Below, one piece after another: positions 41,890-49,603 of a stretch of 64,000 bases of DNA; within the stretch, counting starts at the first letter, position 1; each line of letters begins with the position of its first letter. The notes beneath the pieces were generated by a model, which saw only the letters and a list, made by a program, of their open reading frames with translations, was not told where the DNA came from and made no database searches. The translations under genes and the position numbers were made by a program. This DNA comes from Streptomyces sp. NBC_01306 (GTDB taxonomy: Bacteria > Actinomycetota > Actinomycetes > Streptomycetales > Streptomycetaceae): the NCBI RefSeq assembly GCF_026340465.1, contig NZ_JAPEPC010000001.1:4264001-4328000 (forward strand), in the 5' to 3' direction.

Positions 41890-42032
41890 GGGTGCCCGAG
41901 ATCAAGGTCGGTGACGGGAAACAACGCGCTCTGGGCCGCTGAGCTACGGAGGTCCGAAGCCTCCGACGGGATTCGAACCCGCGTCTCGCCTGTGGAAGAG
42001 GAAGTATCCGTCTCCTGTCGCACCGGGCACCC
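41890..42032 (-). ncRNA. yrlA: YrlA-type Y RNA with permuted tRNA-like head
   Basis: 143 bases. Ends pair perfectly as GGGTGCCCG / CGGGCACCC, followed by a bulged helix (GGTGCGAC..GGAGA with TTTCC..GTCACC) forming the Ro60-binding stem. The head holds tRNA parts in permuted order. First comes a T arm (GCGGG-TTCGAAT-CCCGT). Then an acceptor-like stem CGGAGG / CCTCCG closed by the loop CTTCGGA. Then TA, equivalent to tRNA positions 8-9, and a D arm GCTC-AGCGGCCCA-GAGC with the conserved GG. This is the arrangement known for YrlA RNAs, which mimic tRNA without a free CCA end. It lies 37 bases upstream of the ro60 start. Confidence 0.85.
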
Positions 42033-42040
42033 CCGACGCT

Positions 42041-42145
42041 GTGCCTCCCGAGATCAAGTCGGCTGTGGTTGTGCGGGTATCGAACCCGCATGCCCGAAGG
42101 CAATTCACCCAAAGAAGTAACCACGGCCCGCGCACCGGGAGGTGC
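42041..42145 (-). ncRNA. Second Y RNA-like gene with a reduced tRNA-like head
   Basis: About 105 bases, 8 bases upstream of the first Y RNA. Terminal stem CCTCCCG / CGGGAGG, then GGC / GCC and GTGGTT / AACCAC. It shares with the first RNA the 5' element CCCGGTGCG and the 3' element CCGAC-TTGATCTCGGG (CCGACCTTGATCTCGGG there), the probable Ro60-contact sequences. The head has a TGCC-TTCG-GGCA tetraloop hairpin and a perfect T arm GCGGG-TTCGATA-CCCGC, but no D arm. A TACGGT -10-like box lies at 42164-42159. Both RNAs could come from one transcript. Confidence 0.7.
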
Positions 42146-42317
42146 ATGAAGTGCCCTCACCGTACATGTCATGCCCGCGGCCGATCACTCGAATTATCGG
42201 GAGCCGGAGCGGAGTTGGTGCCCCGGTGGCCCGCACCGCCGGGGACGCCGTGCGTTACCTGGCGTAACGGGACGTCACGGCTGGCCAGGCGCCGCAGACA
42301 GTGCGAAATCGCGCTCG

Positions 42318-42323
42318 TATGCT
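42318..42323 (+). promoter_or_regulatory. -10 box of a leaderless fbiC transcript
   Basis: TATGCT ends 6 bases before the ATG at 42330, so transcription would start at or within a base or two of the start codon. No ribosome site is present. Confidence 0.55.
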
Positions 42324-42329
42324 CGGTCC

Positions 42330-44924
42330 ATGACTGATCCGCAGCCCGCAGCACCCACCGCAAATGCCATGCGCCGCGCGCTCAGGCGGGCCAGGGACGG
42401 CGTGGCCCTCGACACGGCCGAGGCCGCCGTGCTCCTCCAGGCGCGCGGCGACGACCTGCGCGACCTCGCCGCATCGGCCGCGCGCGTGCGGGACGCCGGG
42501 CTGGAGGCGGCCGGGCGGCCCGGAGTCATCACGTACTCCCGCAAGGTGTTCATCCCGCTGACCCGGCTCTGCCGGGACAAGTGCCACTACTGCACGTTCG
42601 TGACCGTGCCCGGCAAGCTCAGGCGGGCCGGCCACGGCATGTACCTGTCGCCCGACGAGGTGCTGGAGATCGCCCGCCAGGGCGCCGAACTCGGCTGCAA
42701 GGAAGCACTGTTCACGCTCGGCGACCGCCCCGAGGAGCGCTGGCCCGAGGCGCGTGAATGGCTGGAAGCCGAAGGGTACGACGACACGCTGGCCTATGTA
42801 CGCGCCATGGCCGTCCGGGTCCTGGAGGAGACCGGCCTGCTGCCCCACCTCAACCCGGGCGTCATGTCCTGGACCGACCTCCAGCGGCTCAAGCCGGTCG
42901 CCCCCTCGATGGGCATGATGCTGGAGACCACGGCGACCCGGCTGTGGAGCGAGCCGGGCGGCCCGCACCACGGCTCGCCCGACAAGGAGCCCGCCGTACG
43001 GCTGCGCGTCCTGGAGGACGCCGGGCGTTCCAACGTCCCCTTCACCACCGGGGTGCTGATCGGGATCGGCGAGTCGTACGAGGAGCGCGCCGACGCCTTC
43101 TTCGAGCTGCGCCGGGTCGCGCGCTCGTACCACGGCATCCAGGAAGTCATCGTCCAGAACTTCCGCGCGAAGCCCGACACGGCGATGCGCGCGATGCCCG
43201 ACGCCGAGCTGGAGGAGCTGGCCGCCGCCATCGCGGTGGCCCGGCACATCCTCGGCCCGTCCGCCCGCCTCCAGGCCCCGCCGAACCTGGTCGACGCGGA
43301 GTACGCGCTGCTCATCGGCGCCGGGATCGACGACTGGGGCGGGGTGTCGCCGCTGACGCCCGACCACGTCAACCCCGAGAGCCCCTGGCCGCACATCGAC
43401 GAGCTGGCCGAGCGCACTGCGGACGCCGGCTTCCAGCTGCGTGAACGACTCACCATCTACCCGGAGTTCATCCAGCGCGGCGAGCCCTGGCTGGACCCCC
43501 GGCTGGTGCCGCACGTCCGGGCGCTCGCCGACCCGGAGACCGGTATGGCCCGCGAGGGCGTCAAGCCGTCCGGGCTGCCCTGGCAGGAGCCCGAGGAGGG
43601 CTTCACCGCCACCGGCCGCACCGATCTGCACACCACCATCGACACCGAGGGCCGCACATCCGACCGCCGGGACGACTTCGACGAGGTGTACGGGGACTGG
43701 GACGCCCTGCGCGAGCAGGCGGCCCCCGGCATGGTCCCGTCCCGTATCGACACCGACGTCAAGCAGGCCCTCGACCAGGCGGCCGCGGACCCGACGCGGC
43801 TCACCGACGACGAGGCGCTCGCCCTGCTGCACGCGGACGGCCCGGCGCTGGACGCACTCACCCGGATCGCGGACGACCTGCGGCGGGACGTGGTCGGTGA
43901 CGACGTCACGTACATCGTCACCAGGAACATCAACTTCACCAACGTCTGCTACACCGGCTGCCGCTTCTGCGCCTTCGCGCAGCGGCGCACGGACGCCGAC
44001 GCGTACACGCTCTCGCTGGACCAGGTCGCCGACCGGGCCGCCCAGGCGTGGGACGTCGGCGCGGTCGAGGTGTGTATGCAGGGCGGCATCCACCCGGACC
44101 TGCCCGGCACGGCGTACTTCGACATCGCGCGGGCCGTACGCGAGCGCGTCCCGGGGATGCATGTGCACGCGTTCTCCCCGATGGAGGTGGTGAACGGCGC
44201 GACCCGCACCGGTCTGTCCATCCGCGAGTGGCTGACCGCGGCGAAGGAGGCCGGGCTCGGCTCGATCCCCGGCACGGCCGCGGAGATCCTGGACGACGAG
44301 GTCCGCTGGGTCCTCACCAAGGGCAAGCTGCCGACGGCGACCTGGATCGAGGTCATCACGACCGCCCACGAACTGGGCATCCGCTCCTCGTCCACGATGA
44401 TGTACGGCCATGTCGACCAGCCCCGGCACTGGCTCGGCCACTTCCGCACCCTGGCGGAGATCCAGCAGACCGCGCTGGCCAAGGGGGTGGAGGGCTTCAC
44501 GGAGTTCGTGACGCTGCCCTTCATCCACACCAACGCCCCGGTGTATCTGGCCGGGATCGCCCGGCCGGGCCCGACGGCCCGCGACAACCGCGCGGTCACC
44601 GCGATGGCCCGGCTGCTCCTCCACCCGTACATCCCCAACATCCAGACCAGCTGGGTGAAACTCGGCGCGGAGGGCGCGGCGGAGATGCTGCGCTCCGGGG
44701 CGAACGACCTGGGCGGCACGCTGATGGAGGAGACCATCTCCCGGATGGCGGGCTCCAGTTACGGTTCGTACCGCTCGATCCAGGACCTCATCGCCATCGC
44801 CGACCTGGCGGGCCGCCCGGCCCGCGCCCGGAACACGCTGTACGGGCCGGTGCCGGAGGAGCGGATGCAGGCGGCCGGCGCTTCGGACGGGCACCTGCCG
44901 GAGCTGCTGCCGGTGCTGGACTGA
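42330..44924 (+). CDS. fbiC: Bifunctional FO synthase (CofG/CofH fusion)
   Basis: 864 residues. Makes the deazaflavin FO, the chromophore of coenzyme F420, from tyrosine and a ribityl-diaminouracil. Two radical-SAM halves are visible. The CofG half has LTRLCRDKCHYCTFVTVPG (C-x3-C-x2-C, about residue 82); the CofH half has ITRNINFTNVCYTGCRFCAF (about residue 540) and GVEGFTEFVTLPFIHTNAP. The ATG at 42330 directly follows a TATGCT -10 box, so the mRNA is probably leaderless; the frame is open further upstream but without a ribosome site. The product would feed the LLM and DDN-type enzymes encoded at 3.4, 26 and 37.6 kb. Confidence 0.95.
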   Translation: MTDPQPAAPTANAMRRALRRARDGVALDTAEAAVLLQARGDDLRDLAASAARVRDAGLEAAGRPGVITYSRKVFIPLTRLCRDKCHYCTFVTVPGKLRRAGHGMYLSPDEVLEIARQGAELGCKEALFTLGDRPEERWPEAREWLEAEGYDDTLAYVRAMAVRVLEETGLLPHLNPGVMSWTDLQRLKPVAPSMGMMLETTATRLWSEPGGPHHGSPDKEPAVRLRVLEDAGRSNVPFTTGVLIGIGESYEERADAFFELRRVARSYHGIQEVIVQNFRAKPDTAMRAMPDAELEELAAAIAVARHILGPSARLQAPPNLVDAEYALLIGAGIDDWGGVSPLTPDHVNPESPWPHIDELAERTADAGFQLRERLTIYPEFIQRGEPWLDPRLVPHVRALADPETGMAREGVKPSGLPWQEPEEGFTATGRTDLHTTIDTEGRTSDRRDDFDEVYGDWDALREQAAPGMVPSRIDTDVKQALDQAAADPTRLTDDEALALLHADGPALDALTRIADDLRRDVVGDDVTYIVTRNINFTNVCYTGCRFCAFAQRRTDADAYTLSLDQVADRAAQAWDVGAVEVCMQGGIHPDLPGTAYFDIARAVRERVPGMHVHAFSPMEVVNGATRTGLSIREWLTAAKEAGLGSIPGTAAEILDDEVRWVLTKGKLPTATWIEVITTAHELGIRSSSTMMYGHVDQPRHWLGHFRTLAEIQQTALAKGVEGFTEFVTLPFIHTNAPVYLAGIARPGPTARDNRAVTAMARLLLHPYIPNIQTSWVKLGAEGAAEMLRSGANDLGGTLMEETISRMAGSSYGSYRSIQDLIAIADLAGRPARARNTLYGPVPEERMQAAGASDGHLPELLPVLD

Positions 44925-44956
44925 GCCTTGCGCAGCGCCTGGTGAATGGACGCCGG

Positions 44957-44982
44957 GCCGGCCGGTCACAACGCCGGCCGGC
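44957..44982 (+). terminator. Hairpin terminator after fbiC
   Basis: gccggccgg / ccggccggc, 9-bp stem with an 8-base loop, 32 bases after the fbiC stop. It is followed by a low-complexity ggcgcggctcggcg repeat to about 45030. Confidence 0.6.
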
Positions 44983-45032
44983 TTGGCGCGGTTTGGCTCG
45001 GCGCGGCTCGGCGCGGTGTGGCGCGGCGCGGG

Positions 45033-45542
45033 TCAGCCGTGGCGTCGGAGGCGGGGGATGCGGAGCCTCCGCCTGCGGGGCCGGTCGCCGTCCTCGCTGT
45101 CCCTGCCCTTCTCGCTGTCCCCGGTGTCGTCCCCGGTGCCCTTGTCGTGGGCCTGCCGCCACTCGGCCACGGCCTCGTCGATGTCGATCAGCGGGCGGCC
45201 GAGCGGCGGCCCCGGCGGTGGCGTGCGCAGGTTGGCGGCGATCTTCTCGTTGACCGGCTCCAGGAGCTCGCGCACGCGCCGCTCGTACGGGGCCCGGGCC
45301 GCCTTGGCCAGGACGTCCTCGATCTCCTTGCGCAGCGCGAGGGTCGGGTGAAGGATCGCCGCGGAACCCTCCTGGGCCATCTTCTGCTTGATCCACCACA
45401 GCTCGTCGTACGGCGCGTTCAGATTGGGCAGCGGCTTCCCCGCGCCGGGCAGGTGGGCGAAATCGCCACGCTGTTCCGCCTCGCGGATCTGCCGGTCGAC
45501 CCAGGACTCGAAGCTGAGCCCCGGGGGCTTTCGCTCAGTCAT
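45033..45542 (-). CDS. DUF1992 (DnaJ-C28-like) protein
   Basis: 169 residues. The N-terminal 75 residues are the DUF1992 domain: SFESWVDRQIREAEQRGDFAHLPGAGKPL, PYDELWWIKQKMAQEG (split here at the motif level) and LRKEIEDVLA. The C-terminus is charged and low-complexity (DKGTGDDTGDSEKG then RPRRRRLRIPRLRRHG). The domain is widespread and also found in DNAJC28, but its role is not established. It stands alone between fbiC and the HD hydrolase. Confidence 0.87.
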   Translation of the reverse strand: MTERKPPGLSFESWVDRQIREAEQRGDFAHLPGAGKPLPNLNAPYDELWWIKQKMAQEGSAAILHPTLALRKEIEDVLAKAARAPYERRVRELLEPVNEKIAANLRTPPPGPPLGRPLIDIDEAVAEWRQAHDKGTGDDTGDSEKGRDSEDGDRPRRRRLRIPRLRRHG

Positions 45543-45674
45543 GACGCCATTCTCCCACTCCCGGCATCCGCCGGACCAGGGGGACCGGCGGATGCGGACC
45601 GAGTTCCTGGTGGTGGTCCACCACCGCCAGGCCGGCGGCCGGGGGGTCCGGACCGGGCTCCGGCGGGGTGACGG

Positions 45675-46274
45675 TCAGGACACCGGAGTGAGCATTCCCT
45701 GGGCCACTGCCGCGTCCCTGATTTCCTGGTACAGGGCGGTGAGGGCCTCGCTCACCTGGATGCGCGGCAGTTGGAGCCGGTCCAGGGCCTCGGCGTCGGC
45801 GCCGACGTCCTGCCAGCCCTGACCGGTCAGGAACCGCATCAGCGCGGGGTTGAGCCGGTCCACTCCCCGTACGATCCGGGCCTCGGGCGTCTGTCCTTCC
45901 TCGTACTCGTGCCACAGGCCCAGGAACTCGGTGCCGAGCCCGTCCGGGAGCGGCGAGAACCGGCGTTGGGCGACCTCCTCCTCGATCCGGGCCTTGTCGC
46001 CGTTGTGCTGGGCCGTCCAGGCTGACGGGTCGCCCGCGTCGATTTCCACGAGGTCATGCATCAGACACAACTTGAGCATTTTCTCCAGGTCGAGGGAATG
46101 GCCGCATTCTCTTTCGAACTCGCGGTGCAGGATCCAGCTGACCAGTGCCAGGTGCCATGAGTGTTCGGCCACGCTCTCCTTCCTGGCGGAGGTGGCATTG
46201 TTGTGCCGGTCGACTTCCCGCAGGCGTGCGGTGAAGGCGATGAAGTCGAATACTTCCCGGAGGTTGCCGTCCAT
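45675..46274 (-). CDS. HD-domain hydrolase (YfbR-like 5'-nucleotidase family)
   Basis: 199 residues from ATG 46274 (aagg upstream); a TTG at 46310 would add 12 residues. Metal-binding HD motifs: SVAEHSWHLALVSWIL and KMLKLCLMHDLVEIDAGD, with the His, His-Asp and later Asp (GVDRLNPAL) of the HD_3 / YfbR type. Such enzymes dephosphorylate deoxynucleoside monophosphates or similar phosphates. Divergent from the SufS/SufU operon with a 220-base gap. Confidence 0.88.
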   Translation of the reverse strand: MDGNLREVFDFIAFTARLREVDRHNNATSARKESVAEHSWHLALVSWILHREFERECGHSLDLEKMLKLCLMHDLVEIDAGDPSAWTAQHNGDKARIEEEVAQRRFSPLPDGLGTEFLGLWHEYEEGQTPEARIVRGVDRLNPALMRFLTGQGWQDVGADAEALDRLQLPRIQVSEALTALYQEIRDAAVAQGMLTPVS

Positions 46275-46430
46275 GGCATCTGCCTTATTTTTCGTGGAAT
46301 TGATATCCAAGGATTCCTGTGGACTTTAGCATCGGTGATGCGCAGGGGTGCATTTTTCAGCCAGGTGGATCCCTCCTGATCTGGCTCGGAGGAGCTGCTT
46401 GGGTCCGTCGAGACTGTCCAGAATTAATCG

Positions 46431-46459
46431 TTGACCGGTGTGTTGCTCGGTTCTAGTTT
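46431..46459 (+). promoter_or_regulatory. Promoter of the SufS/SufU operon
   Basis: TTGACC (46431-46436), 17-base spacer, TAGTTT (46454-46459): a good housekeeping-type promoter about 40 bases before the start of the first gene. Confidence 0.65.
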
Positions 46460-46497
46460 CGTACTGGCATAACCGTCGATCAACAAGGAGAGTTCTC

Positions 46498-47343
46498 ATG
46501 GCAAAATTCTATGCGGAGTCGGAACTCGACGGCACATTGGCGGGATTTCGATCGTGCGGCCCCGCGACACTGAAGGAATGCCTCGAACCGGGAACCCTGT
46601 GGCAGCCGGTATTCCAGGTCACGATCATGGCGAATTCCGAGAACGGCCCCAGTGTGCTGACCGGCACACGAAGGGCCGAAAGTAACCCCACCCACCCCAA
46701 CGTCATCAGCACACCGACCAGCATGCTCCCGTTAGAATTCGCCCGATGTTACGTCGAGAGCATGACGGCGTCGGCGACGGAGCTGAAGCCGGTCCATCTC
46801 ACAGACCTGCGGGCCGACGATCTGAGGATCGTGGCCCGCTTTCGCGAGTCGGAGCAGCGGACTGTGGTCCCCGACCCGTCAGCGGCGTTGCCGTACCTGG
46901 TGGGTGACCTGCTCGCCCGCAAACTCGGCTGCGAGAGCGCCATGGAGGCAGCCTCCCGGGAGAAGCCGCTGGGCGAGTGCCGCATATCCATGATCGGGGC
47001 CGGCTTCAGCTATGTCGCAGACCGCCCCACGGAGGACCCCGAGACCGTCGAGCCGCTCTACGAACCGCTGTTGATGTTCGGTGCGATCCTGGAACTCAAG
47101 GACCCCGCCGTCATACCGGAGCACACCTCCTCGTACAAGGATCTGTGCTGGACAGCGCCCGAGGACTTCGCCGAGGGCGTCCGCACCAAGCGCATCGAGA
47201 GCTTCAACCCGAAGTTCCTGGACGAGGCCGACCGGGCGGACAGCGACAGCGTCACCGTGTGCGCCCGCGGTCTGTGTCTGCAGACCACCGACAAGGTGCT
47301 GGCAGAGCTTGCCACTGGTGCCGCCGACGGTGCATCCGCATGA
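46498..47343 (+). CDS. Unknown protein linked to SufS/SufU
   Basis: 281 residues from ATG 46498 (ribosome site aaggag). No family was recognised. The first 100 residues alternate strands (LWQPVFQVTIM, GPSVLTGTRRAESNPTHPN, VISTPTSMLP), loosely like a Nudix fold but without a Nudix box. The middle has LPYLVGDLLARKLGCESA, and the end is acidic with a CARGLC pair. No signal or membrane segment. The stop overlaps the desulfurase ATG (ATGA), so the three genes are one operon and this protein may be the substrate or acceptor enzyme served by the sulfur relay. Confidence 0.78.
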   Translation: MAKFYAESELDGTLAGFRSCGPATLKECLEPGTLWQPVFQVTIMANSENGPSVLTGTRRAESNPTHPNVISTPTSMLPLEFARCYVESMTASATELKPVHLTDLRADDLRIVARFRESEQRTVVPDPSAALPYLVGDLLARKLGCESAMEAASREKPLGECRISMIGAGFSYVADRPTEDPETVEPLYEPLLMFGAILELKDPAVIPEHTSSYKDLCWTAPEDFAEGVRTKRIESFNPKFLDEADRADSDSVTVCARGLCLQTTDKVLAELATGAADGASA

Positions 47344-48650
47344 CGGCCACCAGCACACCCCAGGCGCTGGACCTGGCCCGGATCCGCTCCGACTTTCCGA
47401 TCCTGCACCGAAGTGTCGAGGGGCAGCGGCTGGTCTACCTGGACTCCGGGGCGACCTCCCAGCGGCCGGTCCAGGTGCTCGACGCGGAGCGGAATTTCTC
47501 GGAGACATCGAACGCGGCAGCGCACCGGGGAGCGCACCAACTGTCCGAAGAGGCGACCGCGGCCTACGAGCAAGCCCGCGCCCAGGTCGCGGGTTTCATC
47601 GGTGCGGACCCCGGAGAAGTGGTGTTCACCAAGAACGCCACCGAAGGCATCAACCTCGTCGCGTACGCGATGAGCAATGCCACCGCATCGGGTGATGAGT
47701 CCGCGCCATTCCGTGTGGGTCCTGGCGACGAAATCGTGGTGACCGAGATGGAACACCACGCCAACCTGGTGCCTTGGCAGGAGTTGTGCCGACGCACAGG
47801 CGCGACGCTGCGCTGGCTCGGTGTCACCGCCGACGGCCGGCTCGATCTGTCCGACCTGGACGACGTGGTGACGGCACGCACCCGGCTGGTCGCCTTCTCG
47901 CACCAGTCGAATGTGCTCGGCACGGTCAACCCGGTGGGGCGGATTGTTGCCAGAGCCGCGGAGGTGGGTGCATTCACCGTGCTGGATGCCTGCCAGTCCG
48001 TACCGCACTTCACCGTCGACTTCCACGACTACGGCGTGGACTTCGCGGTCTTCAGCGGCCACAAGATGCTCGGACCGACCGGAATCGGCGTTCTGTACGG
48101 ACGGCGCGGACTGCTGGAATCCATGCCGCCGTTTCTCACCGGCGGTTCAATGATCGAAGTCGTCGGAATGACGGAGTCCACCTATGCCGCGCCGCCCCAG
48201 CGGTTCGAGGCGGGTGTCCCCATGGCCTCCCAGGCGGTCGGACTGGCAGCAGCGGTGCGATACCTGACAGCCGTGGGCATGGACCGTATCGCCGCCCACG
48301 AACACGTACTCACGGAAGCCGCGCTCGCCACCCTGGGTGGCATCGACGGTGTACGCGTCCTCGGCCCCACCGCGCTGACCGATCGTGGCAGCGCGGTGTC
48401 CTTCACCGTCGACGGCGTACACCCGCACGATGTCGGCCAGGTCCTGGACGCGCGAGGCGTCGCCGTCCGGGTCGGGCACCACTGTGCCTGGCCGCTCCAC
48501 CGCCGGCTGGGTGTACCGGCCAGCGTGCGCGCCAGCTTCTACCTCTACAACGGGCTGTCGGACATCGAGACGTTGGCTGAGGGAGTCAAGGAGGCGCAGT
48601 CGCTCTTCGGGGTCGGCGTGCCGGGCTTGATGACTGCCGGGGAGCTGTGA
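47340..48650 (+). CDS. SufS-like cysteine desulfurase
   Basis: 436 residues, class V PLP enzyme taking sulfur from cysteine as a persulfide. Visible: FPILHRSVEGQRLVYLDSGA, FTKNATEGINLVAYAM, EMEHHANLVPWQEL (His stacking on PLP), PLP lysine in FSGHKMLGPTGIGVLYG, and active-site Cys in VRVGHHCAWPLHRRLG. The short RxGHHCA loop is SufS type (group II), which needs SufU or SufE as acceptor. It overlaps the preceding gene and is followed by a SufU gene, but no SufB/C/D is present, so it is not the housekeeping suf operon. Confidence 0.92.
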   Translation: MTATSTPQALDLARIRSDFPILHRSVEGQRLVYLDSGATSQRPVQVLDAERNFSETSNAAAHRGAHQLSEEATAAYEQARAQVAGFIGADPGEVVFTKNATEGINLVAYAMSNATASGDESAPFRVGPGDEIVVTEMEHHANLVPWQELCRRTGATLRWLGVTADGRLDLSDLDDVVTARTRLVAFSHQSNVLGTVNPVGRIVARAAEVGAFTVLDACQSVPHFTVDFHDYGVDFAVFSGHKMLGPTGIGVLYGRRGLLESMPPFLTGGSMIEVVGMTESTYAAPPQRFEAGVPMASQAVGLAAAVRYLTAVGMDRIAAHEHVLTEAALATLGGIDGVRVLGPTALTDRGSAVSFTVDGVHPHDVGQVLDARGVAVRVGHHCAWPLHRRLGVPASVRASFYLYNGLSDIETLAEGVKEAQSLFGVGVPGLMTAGEL

Positions 48651-48651
48651 C

Positions 48652-49089
48652 GTGCGCCTGACGGCAGAACACCAGAAGATCATCCTCGCCCACTACCGGG
48701 CTCCGCACCACAGCGGGCTCCGGGAGCCGTACGACGCGGAGGTCAAGCAGTTCAACCCGATGTGCGGGGACGAGATAACCCTGCGCGTCAGCCTGACAGG
48801 AGAAGGGGACGGGGCAGCCATCGACGATGTCTCCTACGAAGTGCAGGGCTGCTCGATCAGCCAGGCGTCGGTCTCCGTCATGACAGATCTGGTCATCGGC
48901 CGTCCTGTACGGGAGGCAGCCGAGTTGCATACGGAGTTCGCTTCGCTGCTGCGCCGACAGGCCCAGGGACCCGTTGCCTGGCCGCCTCATCTGGCCGACG
49001 CCGTCGCCTTCAGTGACGTGTCCCACCACCCGGCGCGGATCAAATGCGCGCTGCTCTCCTGGACAGCACTACGGAGGGCCCTGCAGTAG
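48652..49089 (+). CDS. SufU-like sulfur acceptor/scaffold protein
   Basis: 145 residues from a GTG right after the SufS stop. The three zinc/sulfur cysteines of SufU are in NPMCGDEITL, EVQGCSISQASVS and ARIKCALLSW, and the starting LTAEHQKIILAHYRAPHHSG is typical. SufU accepts persulfide sulfur from SufS through a Zn-ligand swap. The pair therefore forms a complete sulfur-mobilising unit dedicated to the operon. Confidence 0.92.
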   Translation: MRLTAEHQKIILAHYRAPHHSGLREPYDAEVKQFNPMCGDEITLRVSLTGEGDGAAIDDVSYEVQGCSISQASVSVMTDLVIGRPVREAAELHTEFASLLRRQAQGPVAWPPHLADAVAFSDVSHHPARIKCALLSWTALRRALQ

Positions 49090-49142
49090 GGGAGCCGAGG
49101 GCCGCGTTCTTCACGAGCAGCGGTTCTGGCTCGGGCGACACC

Positions 49143-49183
49143 GACGCGTCAACGGCCCTGAACGCTGGGGTCGTTGACGCGTC
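49143..49183. terminator. Terminator between convergent operons
   Basis: gacgcgtcaacg / cgttgacgcgtc, perfect 12-bp stem with a 17-base loop, between the SufU stop and the DUF397 stop. Confidence 0.6.
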
Positions 49184-49202
49184 CGTGTATGGGCGGGTGG
49201 GT

Positions 49203-49397
49203 TCAGCGACCGGCGGCGAATCCCACGAAGGCGGCCCAGGCCGAGTCGGGAAAGACCAGCGCCGGGCCGGTGGGGGCGGCCTTGCTGTCGCGTACGGGGA
49301 TGATGCCCGGGTAGTTGACTGCGACCTCGACGCAGTTCGTGTCCCCACCGTCGCTGTAGCTGGACTTGTGCCAGGTCGCGGTGGAGAGGTCGGTCAC
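49203..49397 (-). CDS. DUF397 protein
   Basis: 64 residues. The signature WHKSSYSDGGDTNCVEVAV, then IPVRDSKAAPTGPALVFPDSAWAAFV, defines DUF397. These are short partners of XRE-type regulators in Streptomyces, acting as antidotes or modulators of the regulator (BldB/WhiJ-like systems). It overlaps the next DUF397 gene by four bases, so it is the third gene of a regulator-DUF397-DUF397 operon. Confidence 0.92.
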   Translation of the reverse strand: MTDLSTATWHKSSYSDGGDTNCVEVAVNYPGIIPVRDSKAAPTGPALVFPDSAWAAFVGFAAGR

Positions 49398-49603
49398 GAG
49401 CTCTGCCCCCGTACGTTGTGGATGAAGGCCGTCCAGGCAGCGACCGGGAAGACGAGTGCGGGGCCTGCGGGGGCGGCCTTGCTGTCGCGTACGGGGATGA
49501 GCCCAGGGAAGTCGTGTGCGACCTCGACGCAGTTCGTCTGGCCTCCGTCGCTGTAGCTCGACTTGCGCCAGTGAGCGGTGGAGAGGTCGGGCGTTCGGTT
49601 CAT
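49394..49603 (-). CDS. DUF397 protein
   Basis: 69 residues, a close paralogue of the downstream copy (WRKSSYSDGGQTNCVEVAHD, IPVRDSKAAPAGPALVFP). The pair appears to be a tandem duplication. Start overlaps the stop of the XRE regulator gene by ATGA and its own stop overlaps the next start, so translation of all three is coupled. Confidence 0.92.
   Translation of the reverse strand: MNRTPDLSTAHWRKSSYSDGGQTNCVEVAHDFPGLIPVRDSKAAPAGPALVFPVAAWTAFIHNVRGQSS

Noticed and set aside
41960..42095. Two GGTTCGA-type T arms that look like ordinary tRNA genes
   Set aside because: Neither has a full cloverleaf in normal order or an acceptor end; the parts are permuted or incomplete and lie inside Y RNA stems next to ro60.
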